DNA of 47,472 nt from an uncultured Verrucomicrobiota bacterium (GTDB lineage Bacteria; Verrucomicrobiota; Verrucomicrobiia; Limisphaerales; UBA9464). Positions 1 to 7,135 of this stretch are shown one piece after another (the first letter of the stretch is position 1; every line of letters starts with the position of its first letter). Made by a program: the position numbers and the translations under genes. The stretch covers positions 1-47,472 of the forward strand of contig CAITXU010000103.1 of the NCBI GenBank assembly GCA_903896505.1, given 5' to 3'. The notes beneath the pieces are model-generated. The model ran no database searches. It was not told the DNA's origin and saw only the letters and a list, made by a program, of their open reading frames with translations.

Positions 1-3000
1 CCTTGTCCCTCAGGATTCTCGCGATGTCCCCCAGCGTCACGGCTCGCGATCTCTTGTCGCCCAGGCTTTCGTAGACCTCCAACGCTTCCCGGTGGAGCTT
101 CAGCGCCTCGTCCACCTCCCCCTTGGCACTCAGGATTCTCGCGATGTCCCCCAGCGTCACGGCTCGCGCGCTCTTGTCGCCCAGGCTTTCGTAGACCTCC
201 AACGCTTCCCGGTGGAGCTTCAGCGCCTCGTCCACCTCCCCCTTGTCACTCAGGATTCTCGCGATTTCTCCGAGTACAATCGCCTGCTCGCGCTTTCCCG
301 GCAACAGCGGCAGGGCTGCTTCGAGACACTTCATGGCTTCTTCGGGACGCCCCTGCGCATGCGACGCCCGTGCCTCATCCAAGAGAACCGCACCCTGTTC
401 CTCAGATTGGTCGACTTGTCCCCCCGCAGCCGCATCCAGCGCACGTTTCCTTAGTTTCGTCGCGCGGTGCACTTCTCCCACTGCCTGGAGGCGGGCAGCA
501 CTGGTCCGCAGCAGGCTCACCGACGGTGTCACTGACACCGCATCCAACTCGGCGATGGTCCGTTGCGCCCATTCTGCGGCTTTGCGGAACTCAAATCGCT
601 CCTCAAGATGCCTGAGTGCACTGACCGCTGTCGCCGCCAGTACAATCGCATTGCCGCAGCAGAGGCTCAGCCGGGCCAGTTCCAGGTCCAGTCGGGCCGG
701 GCGCTTGGTCTTTTCTCCTCCCCAGCTCTTAAAAAGGTCCTCCACCACACTCCCTGCCAGATCCTTCCTTTCCTCCTCACTCAGCTCCCCGGCCAGCGGT
801 CCCACCAGAGGGGTGATCATCACCGATTCTCCCGCTCCCCCCATCGCCTCCGGATACCGGTCCCACAGGCCCAGAGCCACCAACCGCTCCAAATCCTCCC
901 TCCGGTCTGCCGCCCCGGCCTTCGCCGCATATCGCTGCATCACGCCCATGGGGATGGGCTCCTCCAACAGCCTCGACACCCTCAGCAACTCCTTTTGATC
1001 GTCCTTCAACAGATCAATGAATTTACCCACCGCCAGATTCTCAAAGAATTGAAGGACCGTCTCCTCCGTGGGCAGGTTTCCCTTTTCCAGGAACTCCTTC
1101 ATCTGTTCCAGACAGCGGTCGCAAGACTCAGGACTCTCCAGAGCCAGCGAAACGAGCAGGTTCTGCAGGCGAGGATTCCCCCGCGCCCGCTCGATGATCC
1201 CCGCCTCCCGAACCTGCAAGGCATTAAGCTCTATTGCACTGTAGTTTCCCGATTTCTCCCGCCGTAACGCCGTCACCTGCTTGCGTGATTCGTACTCCTT
1301 CATCGGTACCAGGTTCAACCACAGGAGCTGCTGTTCCACGTTGCTGCCCTCCTCCGTCAACTGGAACTGATGCCGGCTGGTGAACAAAAGTCGTGATCGG
1401 GTATCCGCCACCGTAAAGGCCCTGATGACAGCCCGCACCGCCTCGGTACAATGCTCACGAACCCGGTGCCACCCCTCCGCCCGCTCCTCAAGCGCCAGCT
1501 CAAAATTATCGATAACCATCAGGATCGGCCTCTCCATGCTGGTCGTTCGCCCATTCTCGTCTATTTTCAGGTCCCGGCACGGTCCCGCCAGTATCTCCAT
1601 CAGCGCTTCAAAGAGTCGTCCGGGATCCCGGCCCACCACCTCCCGGTGCTTCTCCACCAAGTCACCCACCCGAGGCCAGCCCGTAAACTCTCGAAACTTC
1701 TCCAAAATATTGGGCGCATCGTAGAGCTCGAACACCACCACCAGCTGGTGGCTATGCTCCAGTCGCTGCGCCACTCGCGCCGCCAGACTCGACTTTCCCC
1801 GGCCCCCTTCTCCGTGGATCACCACCCCGGCATGGTCACAACGGGGCTTCCCAAACTCCCTCAATATCTCCTGCAACTTCCGTCGCCGCCCCACAAACTC
1901 CGTTTCACTCGCCACAGAGCTTCGGTGACTTTTGGTGTCCAGAAACGCCTGTACTGCCCGTCGTCCCTGCCGGTGGCGACGAGAACCGCCTGCGACAGCC
2001 AACACTCCCCCACCCTTGGGCCCGAGATAGAGCCGGGCCAAATGCCAGTCCTTGGACCTCCCCAAGCCCAGTCTCCGGTCATGAGCCAGCTCCAGTCGCG
2101 CACGCGCCACCGACTCCACCAACTCCAATCCCGATGAGAGCCTCCGATACAAGCCTGCGGCAAACAGGCTCGCCTCCTGATCGCTCACGGAGCCGCTCCA
2201 CCCCAATACCGCTGGCTGCCCTCGCACACACAGCCCCCGGGACAGCGACTCCACCAACTCATTGGACTCTGCGCTCTTGCACGCCGAGAGAAACACCAGC
2301 CTCGGCGCATGTTCCACCAGCTTCTGGAGTTCACTCAAACCGACATACTTACTCCGCCCCTCCACGTCCTCAAGCAACAGCCCCGGCTCAGGCTTTGTCT
2401 CCCCATGACAGGACACGTGGACCACCTCCGGCTTCTCCTGCTTCATCCCCTTGCACAACGACTCCAACGTCCCACTCTCATCCACAATCAAGTCCAGCTT
2501 CGTCTCATCCGTTACGCCCTGAATCGCCATCTCCTCGGCCTCATAGTCCAGTCGTTCCCGGTCGGTCAAATCCTCCGGTGATGCCGCCATGAAGAGTGTG
2601 CATAACAAGTTGGTGGAGGGTGCCGGTTCCTTCACAGGCTTCCCCAACCGACGCACTGCACAATAGACGATGGTATCCCGTATCCCCCAGTGCCCTCTCC
2701 CATCGGCGAGCAGTTCCCAAGGTGCTTCCAGGAATGCCACTTCCCGGGCATTCGGAGCACGACCCACCCGAAACTCGATCACCAGCGGCGGCTCCAGCAC
2801 GGTGTTCACCGTGCTTTGCATAAGCCTCCCAGCCCCGTCCAGCCAGCCCAGCATCTCACTCCCCAGCTCCGCCAGTCGCACCCCCGAATCGGCCTTCCCC
2901 ATGGCCAGATGGTACCGCCGAGTCCATCCAATGAATCGATCGAAATCAGCCTCGCTCAACCGTCTTCGTTCCGGCGGACCTCCCGACTCCAGCCCCATAT

Positions 3001-3064
3001 CGAGCCAGCCCTCCGTTGTCAGTGTGGCGGTGATGCGTGTCATCCAATGATTTGTTAACTCCAT
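1..3064 (-). CDS. CHAT protease - STAND ATPase - TPR protein (C-terminus outside window)
   Basis: Reading on the minus strand from an ATG at 3064, the frame stays open for 1021 codons and runs off the left edge, so the C-terminus is missing. Visible parts: an N-terminal helical segment; a CHAT (caspase-like) domain at about residues 100-330 with the catalytic pair His220 (HVSCHG) and Cys262 (FLSACKSAES); a linker; then a STAND/NB-ARC type NTPase opening with FVGRRRKL, Walker A GEGGRGKSS (Lys424) and Walker B LMVIDNFE (Asp519). A winged-helix-like region follows, then TPRs from about residue 860 to the edge. The family knowledge is that CHAT enzymes are cysteine proteases and STAND modules are nucleotide-driven switches triggered through their repeats. 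A regulated protease, perhaps in defence or cell death, is an inference. An alternative start is the ATG at 3043. The domain calls are firm and the biological role is unknown. Confidence 0.9.
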   Translation of the reverse strand, partial: MELTNHWMTRITATLTTEGWLDMGLESGGPPERRRLSEADFDRFIGWTRRYHLAMGKADSGVRLAELGSEMLGWLDGAGRLMQSTVNTVLEPPLVIEFRVGRAPNAREVAFLEAPWELLADGRGHWGIRDTIVYCAVRRLGKPVKEPAPSTNLLCTLFMAASPEDLTDRERLDYEAEEMAIQGVTDETKLDLIVDESGTLESLCKGMKQEKPEVVHVSCHGETKPEPGLLLEDVEGRSKYVGLSELQKLVEHAPRLVFLSACKSAESNELVESLSRGLCVRGQPAVLGWSGSVSDQEASLFAAGLYRRLSSGLELVESVARARLELAHDRRLGLGRSKDWHLARLYLGPKGGGVLAVAGGSRRHRQGRRAVQAFLDTKSHRSSVASETEFVGRRRKLQEILREFGKPRCDHAGVVIHGEGGRGKSSLAARVAQRLEHSHQLVVVFELYDAPNILEKFREFTGWPRVGDLVEKHREVVGRDPGRLFEALMEILAGPCRDLKIDENGRTTSMERPILMVIDNFELALEERAEGWHRVREHCTEAVRAVIRAFTVADTRSRLLFTSRHQFQLTEEGSNVEQQLLWLNLVPMKEYESRKQVTALRREKSGNYSAIELNALQVREAGIIERARGNPRLQNLLVSLALESPESCDRCLEQMKEFLEKGNLPTEETVLQFFENLAVGKFIDLLKDDQKELLRVSRLLEEPIPMGVMQRYAAKAGAADRREDLERLVALGLWDRYPEAMGGAGESVMITPLVGPLAGELSEEERKDLAGSVVEDLFKSWGGEKTKRPARLDLELARLSLCCGNAIVLAATAVSALRHLEERFEFRKAAEWAQRTIAELDAVSVTPSVSLLRTSAARLQAVGEVHRATKLRKRALDAAAGGQVDQSEEQGAVLLDEARASHAQGRPEEAMKCLEAALPLLPGKREQAIVLGEIARILSDKGEVDEALKLHREALEVYESLGDKSARAVTLGDIARILSAKGEVDEALKLHREALEVYESLGDKRSRAVTLGDIARILRDK
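9..265 (-). repeat. 120-bp tandem repeats encoding 40-residue TPR units
   Basis: Two contiguous units (9-128 and 129-248) are almost identical, differing by two adjacent substitutions near 50-51/170-171 and one near 126/246. The first roughly 16 bp of a third unit begin at 249 and then diverge. On the minus strand each unit encodes one 40-residue helix-turn-helix repeat of the type GEVDEALKLHREALEVYESL. The period is an exact multiple of three, so unit number can change without breaking the frame. The array continues beyond the left edge. Confidence 0.9.
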
Positions 3065-3602
3065 GCTCAACCCCGCCCACACCCTCGTTCAAGGAATTTA
3101 TCACCCGGGTTCCGACTCCCTCACGGCCCCTTGCCCCCGACAGGGAACCTTACCGGGACCCAGCGGGGAACCTATCCACGCCAACCTCAGGTGAACTGGG
3201 CCAGTGATGCGCGGCTGGACCCCTTTCCTCCAGGTCCCACCCGGACGGGTGGGCAGTGTTCGTGGGAGCGGGCCAGACCCTGCATCCGCGATAAGTCTAT
3301 GAATCGTTCACTCCCATGCGAAACCGTTGCCTGCGGCTTCCTGTCGCCGTCCCCCACTCCATCCTCAGCAAGAGCACTTCACCGTCCGCGGTTGCACGAC
3401 TCCGCATGGCACAGCCCAACGGTCGGCATGCCTCCAGGCTTGCCTAGGCCATCAATCCGTGAACGGACCAATTTGAAACCAATTCCGGCGGGGTCGTTTC
3501 GACCTGCAATGGCTTGATCGGTTCCGAACTAAACCTCCGAAACCAAAATTCAAATCCGGCGACTCTTGGATATTGTCAATCTATCTGATTATAGGCTGTC
3601 GT
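3065..3602. other. Intergenic region upstream of the CHAT-STAND gene
   Basis: About 540 bp lie between two divergent reading frames. Frames here have poor composition and no recognisable domains, so I call no gene. The region must hold the promoter of the CHAT-STAND gene (leftward). A TTGGAT hexamer near 3567 and an AT-rich stretch near 3585-3596 could belong to a rightward promoter for the small ORF at 3603. Neither promoter is certain. Confidence 0.4.
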
Positions 3603-3797
3603 ATGGAATTACTTCTTCTTTTACTTGTTCTTTCTCGTGGGATGCAGGACGACGCTCTAGGCATGATTATCGCCACCAGCCTGCTCATCTCGGCTTTGGC
3701 TGTTTTGATGTTTTGGCTGTGGACGTTCTGCTGGCCGCTCGTAATCATCATCGTGTTTCTACTGCTGCTCACCTCCCTTTGGATTTTACTCAGCTGA
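3603..3797 (+). CDS. Putative small two-helix membrane protein (64 aa)
   Basis: The frame starts at ATG 3603; a TTG at 3573 would add ten residues. The product is extremely hydrophobic: a Leu-rich N-terminus, a short polar patch (SRGMQDD) and two likely membrane helices at about residues 21-40 and 44-63, ending in ILLS. Base composition is more AT-rich than the flanking DNA. It lies divergent to the CHAT-STAND protease gene, with a clear AT-rich upstream stretch but no good Shine-Dalgarno sequence. I recognise no family. It could be a small membrane effector or holin-like protein, or a chance hydrophobic frame. Confidence 0.35.
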   Translation: MELLLLLLVLSRGMQDDALGMIIATSLLISALAVLMFWLWTFCWPLVIIIVFLLLLTSLWILLS

Positions 3798-3860
3798 TCC
3801 ATTGTCAGTCATCCACGATCGGCCAGGAGGCAATTCTTTTACCCAAACGATTCAAACACG

Positions 3861-3894
3861 TTGTGGGGCAGTGGGATATACCACTGCCCCACAA
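3861..3894. repeat. Perfect 14-bp inverted repeat
   Basis: TTGTGGGGCAGTGG (3861-3874), a 6-base AT-rich loop GATATA, then the exact complement CCACTGCCCCACAA (3881-3894). Without mismatches this is one of the strongest hairpins in the window. No T-run follows on either strand, so it is not an ordinary terminator. It may be the end or core of a small mobile element, or a REP-like unit. Confidence 0.75.
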
Positions 3895-3955
3895 TTCCAC
3901 GAATCTTCAGCCTCTGCAGTCTACAGGACACGACAGGGTCTCCCCAATGGCTCTC

Positions 3956-3978
3956 TTGGAATTCGGGTAGAATTCCAA
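3956..3978. repeat. Perfect 9-bp inverted repeat
   Basis: TTGGAATTC (3956-3964), loop GGGTA, then GAATTCCAA (3970-3978). It lies between the larger hairpin at 3861-3894 and the hipA fragment, close to where homology to the intact hipA gene stops. It may mark an insertion or recombination boundary. Confidence 0.65.
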
Positions 3979-3993
3979 CGCCAAGCTCCAACC

Positions 3994-4100
3994 CGACACG
4001 CTCTCCATTCATCCATACGGAAAGCGCTTTGGATCGACGCGGGCGAGGCAAGGATCACTACTCGCCTTTTAGGTTCCCAGAGTTTCACGGCCAGACCAGC
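3994..4100 (-). pseudogene. Decayed hipB-hipA junction fragment
   Basis: The minus strand encodes the first 20 or so residues of a HipA (MPRPRRSKALSVWMNGERVG) from 4051, differing at one residue from the intact hipA at 6120. The similarity continues upstream across the end of the antitoxin: NSGNLKGE here against NSGDPKTKW in intact hipB, with an in-frame stop in this copy. The match is close over roughly 57 bp and weaker beyond. After the 20 residues the frame switches to unrelated sequence. This is a second, broken copy of the hipBA locus in the same orientation, about 2.1 kb from the functional one. Confidence 0.75.
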
Positions 4101-4330
4101 AGGCCCAGGCGATGGCCGCTCTGGGTGGCATCCGGGACGGCCTGGACCGGGCCGCCCAGGGTGGCAACGCCTCTGCCAAAGCCGCCCTCACCCGTCTGAG
4201 CACCATGAGTGCTCCCTGAACGCGACAAACCAGCGGTCCAAAACCAACCAATTGAATCAGAGCCACATCGGTAGGGCGAGCCTCCCGGCGAGCCGCGGCG
4301 GTCCGAACCACGTCTGTCACGCAATCCAGC

Positions 4331-4783
4331 TCCGGTGACATTCGGCCTGACTTCGGGCTTGCCACGGTGATTGGCCATGAAGTGTCGCACGCAGTGGCCC
4401 GGCATGGCGGTGAGCGCATGACCGAGGCGATGGGAATCCAGGCACTGGGAACAGCAGCCAACGCCGTCGTGGGAAGCTCGAAGTATGCCCAATATGCACC
4501 CTTGTTCCAACAGGTCTACGGGATTGGGTCACAACTTGGAGTGGCCCTGCCCCACAGCCGAAAGCAGGAATCCGAAGCCGACCATATCGGTCTCCTCTAT
4601 ATGGCCCGGGCAGGCTACAACCCGGAAGCGGCGGTCGATTTTTGGAAGCGTTTCGCTGACTATAATCGCCAGCATGGGGGAACAACTCCCTGGTATCTAC
4701 GCACTCACCCGACAGATGAGGACCGGGTTGCCGCATTGCAGAAGGAACTTCCGACGCCCAAAGCTCAGTTCCGTTCGCCTTGA
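4331..4783 (+). pseudogene. N-terminally truncated M48 metallopeptidase (LoiP/YcaL-like)
   Basis: The readable part from about 4337 contains the zinc motif HEVSH (from 4376), followed by ARHGGERM, and the third-ligand region QESEAD near residue 65 of the ATG-started frame. It ends with the HPTDEDRV element common near the C-terminus of M48 proteases such as LoiP and YcaL. The usual upstream 100 or more residues (signal/lipobox and first half of the catalytic domain) are missing. The only ATG is at 4367, immediately before the active site. The 3' end overlaps hipA by 19 bp in convergent orientation. It is most likely a remnant of a periplasmic quality-control protease. An active short protein is unlikely. 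Confidence 0.75.
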
Positions 4784-6120
4784 AATGAGATGGCGGACAG
4801 GCCTTCGGCGAGTTGTGCTGCCTGGCTCGTCAGGCCGATGAGGATGGTCTCTGCGATTCGTTCCGGAAATGCCTCAGGAATTTGGGTGCGAACCTCGGCG
4901 ACGACTTTGGGCGTCTCGTCAACGACTTGGTCGATTATCTCACGCATCCCAGCAAACCCGCATCGCCTGGCCGTCTCAAGCCAATAACGGGATTCAATCT
5001 CTTGCAGGCGATAGTGACGATTCTTTCCCAGGACCGCCATCGCCATGGCCGCCTTGTGAGTCGATAATTTTCCTCGTCCGTGACCGATGACCGGATGGGC
5101 CGATAATACGTCATAGCGGGGTGTCAGCTCGTAGCTGCCTTGAGGCAGGAGAAAAACGCTGAAATTCTTCGCATGACCGTCGATGGCTGCGAGGAGCCAG
5201 AAGATCACCTGGGTGCGGAGAAAATCTTTCCGGTCCTGTTCAGCACGCGATGATCCTTGCAACAGGTCCATGATCGCGAGAATCCCCGGGCCACCGTCCA
5301 CTTCGTACTTGATCCCAGGAGGGGTTCCCGTCGCCTGGCAGAGGTCCTCCTGGGGTAGTCGCAGCCACCAAGTCTTGTCCGATGACAACCTGCGGTCGAA
5401 GCGCTCGACGACGAGCACTCTAAAGTCGCCGAAATTCTCAATTTGCGACTCCGCCGTCGGCACTCCGTAGGCTTTTAGGATTCTTCCGCAAAGCCACTCG
5501 TTTTCAACCGAGGTGGACAGGTCGATACCCTGAGGACCGGCTCCAATCGGCAGCTTGAAGATATGCGTGGTGGGCGTGGTGCCGGTGGGTCGATGCCAGG
5601 CACTGTCGTGCCAAAGGAGGCCCGTTTTTTCCTGAGCCCCGGCGAGGCTGATTCGAAAATGATCACTGGCTGCCCCGTCGTTATCATTCCGATCTGACAG
5701 GGAACTGGTCAGCAAATCGGCGACTTGTATCTCATTGAGTCGTTCACCGGTTATCGTCGACAAATTTCCGGGAATCGCGTCCTCGGGAAGCAGTTGTAGC
5801 GCCCCGACGCAATCACGCCCGACCGCCTCCAGTAGATCAAAGGAACTGGTGCTGGTGGTCCGGAATCGGCGCTGAATCCTCTCGCGGATCGCGCGATTGT
5901 CGGGAAGCAGATTATCAAAGAACGACTCGACTCCCTCGCGGAACGGTTCGTTCGACGGTCGCAACGGTAGTGAAAGGGATATGGGTCGGGCGTGCGGGGA
6001 AGCAAGCCAACTGTCGGCGTAGACGAACGTGTGGCTACCCCGGGTACGAGTGTGCCAAAGACCGACGCGCTCTCCGTTCATCCAGACGGAAAGCGCTTTG
6101 GATTCACGCGGGCGAGGCAT
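4765..6120 (-). CDS. hipA: HipA-family serine/threonine kinase toxin
   Basis: A 451-residue protein of normal HipA length. Visible features: the short N-terminal subdomain; the nucleotide-loop motif AGAQEKT at about residues 160-166 (family form SGAQPKT); the catalytic segment AIDGHAKNF with Asp314 and Asn319; and YDVLS with metal-binding Asp337. HipA kinases phosphorylate translation factors, classically glutamyl-tRNA synthetase, which slows growth and gives tolerance. The substrate here cannot be read from sequence. The gene starts 3 bp after hipB, in the usual antitoxin-first order, so it should be co-repressed with it. All key residues look intact. Confidence 0.9.
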   Translation of the reverse strand: MPRPRESKALSVWMNGERVGLWHTRTRGSHTFVYADSWLASPHARPISLSLPLRPSNEPFREGVESFFDNLLPDNRAIRERIQRRFRTTSTSSFDLLEAVGRDCVGALQLLPEDAIPGNLSTITGERLNEIQVADLLTSSLSDRNDNDGAASDHFRISLAGAQEKTGLLWHDSAWHRPTGTTPTTHIFKLPIGAGPQGIDLSTSVENEWLCGRILKAYGVPTAESQIENFGDFRVLVVERFDRRLSSDKTWWLRLPQEDLCQATGTPPGIKYEVDGGPGILAIMDLLQGSSRAEQDRKDFLRTQVIFWLLAAIDGHAKNFSVFLLPQGSYELTPRYDVLSAHPVIGHGRGKLSTHKAAMAMAVLGKNRHYRLQEIESRYWLETARRCGFAGMREIIDQVVDETPKVVAEVRTQIPEAFPERIAETILIGLTSQAAQLAEGLSAISFQGERN

Positions 6121-6123
6121 GGT

Positions 6124-6369
6124 TCACCACTTGGTCTTCGGATCGCCGGAGTTTCGAGGCCGGATCACCAGCTCAAGGTCCAAAGCCGACAGTATCCGGT
6201 AGATACGAGACAGGCTTGTGGTCGTCGGATTCGACTCTATTTGGGAGATTGCAGCCTGAGGCAGACCGCAACTGATGCCAACCGACTGCTGGGTGAGGTT
6301 CCATTCACGCCGGTAGCCGCGAAGGATGGCTCCCAATTGCTTTGGGGTGCGGGCAACGAAATCGCTCAT
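6124..6369 (-). CDS. hipB: HipB-like XRE-family antitoxin
   Basis: An 81-residue protein with one helix-turn-helix of the XRE/Cro type (LTQQSVGISCGLPQAAISQIE at roughly residues 25-45). The C-terminal strand motif LDLELVIRPR resembles the HipB dimer strand. It should bind HipA and repress the operon. Its ATG lies inside the first of two operator-like sequences (6369-6386 and 6396-6413), as expected for an autoregulated toxin-antitoxin operon. A broken copy of its 3' end lies near 4060-4100. Confidence 0.88.
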   Translation of the reverse strand: MSDFVARTPKQLGAILRGYRREWNLTQQSVGISCGLPQAAISQIESNPTTTSLSRIYRILSALDLELVIRPRNSGDPKTKW

Positions 6370-6386
6370 ATCTGTTAAACAGAATA
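6369..6386 (-). promoter_or_regulatory. HipB-type operator, site 1
   Basis: TATCT, an 8-base core GTTAAACA, then GAATA. This approximates the published E. coli HipB operator form TATCC-N8-GGATA. It touches the hipB start codon, so occupancy would block the operon. The core nearly matches that of site 2. Confidence 0.6.
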
Positions 6387-6395
6387 ACGTCGATA

Positions 6396-6413
6396 TATCC
6401 GCTAAACAAGATA
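6396..6413 (-). promoter_or_regulatory. HipB-type operator, site 2
   Basis: TATCC, 8-base core GCTAAACA, then AGATA: one base from the E. coli HipB operator consensus TATCC-N8-GGATA. It lies 27 bp upstream of site 1 on the hipB side. A weaker third match (AATAC-N8-GGATT) is at 6423-6440. The array sits between hipB and the rightward small gene at 6469, so it could control both. Confidence 0.6.
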
Positions 6414-6468
6414 ATCGTCACAAATACGGTAAAACGGATTTTCTCCTGCGGAGGGCCTATACCACCCT

Positions 6469-6657
6469 TTGTTTGTGGATAACGCCGACATCCGTTCTCA
6501 GCGGCAAGCCGCAAAGTTGGAGCGAATTCTCCATGAATTGACGGCGATCCGGTCGGAGATGCTGGCCGACTCGGTTCGGTCTGGAGAATCGATTTGTTTC
6601 GACGACGGCAGGATCGGCAGCGTGATCGAGAGGGTGGAGAGCGACTGGCGGAAGTGA
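6469..6657 (+). CDS. Small protein of unknown function, first of a coupled pair
   Basis: A frame of 62 residues from TTG 6469, or 60 from GTG 6475. A GGAGG at 6450-6454 precedes it at a rather long spacing. The product is charged and probably helical in its first half ([20 protein letters not shown]) with a short Gly/Asp turn (FDDGRIGS) after it. Its stop codon overlaps the GTG of the next gene (GTGA), which suggests translational coupling. It is divergent from hipBA and shares the operator-bearing gap. I recognise no family. Confidence 0.5.
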   Translation: MFVDNADIRSQRQAAKLERILHELTAIRSEMLADSVRSGESICFDDGRIGSVIERVESDWRK

Positions 6658-6962
6658 GAGAAGAAATACTCTGGATTTGTAAGGCCGCCCATGTGCCGGC
6701 GATCTGGGCGACGCAGGTTCTGGAAACGTTGGCCAAGGAAGGCATGCCCTCCCGGGCTGAAGATGGCGGATTTATCTTCCTCACCACCAAGCGCCTGTCT
6801 CAAAGCGACGATGGCATCACGTTGACGGAGTCCCACGAGTCCAAGCCTCAAAGTATGGGTGCAAAGCTCTCGATCCCCATGCTGCTCCTGTTCAGAGGGG
6901 CGATCAAGAAGGCCCTCCTGCAGGACCTGACGGATATCAAATCTGCGGTTGAAAGGAAATGA
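6654..6962 (+). CDS. Protein of unknown function, second of a coupled pair (102 aa)
   Basis: The chosen start is GTG 6654, which overlaps the stop of the preceding gene by four bases. Upstream in-frame sequence back to 6594 overlaps that gene in another frame and is probably not translated. The product begins [18 protein letters not shown] and ends in a basic helix [15 protein letters not shown], with no signal peptide. It may partner the 60-62 residue protein upstream. Position next to hipBA in an accessory region suggests mobile or defence-related cargo, but I do not recognise it and assign no function. Confidence 0.55.
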   Translation: MREEILWICKAAHVPAIWATQVLETLAKEGMPSRAEDGGFIFLTTKRLSQSDDGITLTESHESKPQSMGAKLSIPMLLLFRGAIKKALLQDLTDIKSAVERK

Positions 6963-7058
6963 GGGCCTGCGGCCAGACAATAGCAGGACGTCAAAATGGC
7001 CATCGTCCTTCTCCTGACTCTTTCGATATGAGCGGCGTGGAAGGAATTCCTCAGGCCA

Positions 7059-7075
7059 CCGGGCGAGACGCCCGG
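7059..7075. terminator. GC-rich hairpin between convergent genes
   Basis: CCGGGCG, loop AGA, CGCCCGG is a perfect 7-bp stem. It lies between the end of the rightward unknown gene (6962) and the end of leftward rsmI (7136), where a shared terminator would be expected. There is no T-run, so intrinsic termination is uncertain. A CCCGGG-TT-CCCGGG palindrome follows immediately. Confidence 0.35.
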
Positions 7076-7135
7076 GTTCCCGGGTAGGGGAGGCCCGTCA
7101 TCCGGGATGAAACTGACGCAACGATTGATGCCCAC

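Noticed and set aside
9..265. CRISPR array
   Set aside because: The 120-bp units are directly contiguous, without spacers, and encode an in-frame protein repeat.
92..3058. Many rightward frames over the left end
   Set aside because: They are antisense shadows of the continuous CHAT-STAND-TPR frame. Their composition is low-complexity and none has a domain.
4112..4219. Short rightward frame ending in TLSTMSAP-like sequence
   Set aside because: Coding-like composition, but only 35 codons and no upstream frame, so kept only as a possible gene fragment.
6498..6980. Leftward 160-residue frame opposite the unknown pair
   Set aside because: No ribosome binding site, poor composition, and it conflicts with the coupled pair that overlaps by GTGA.
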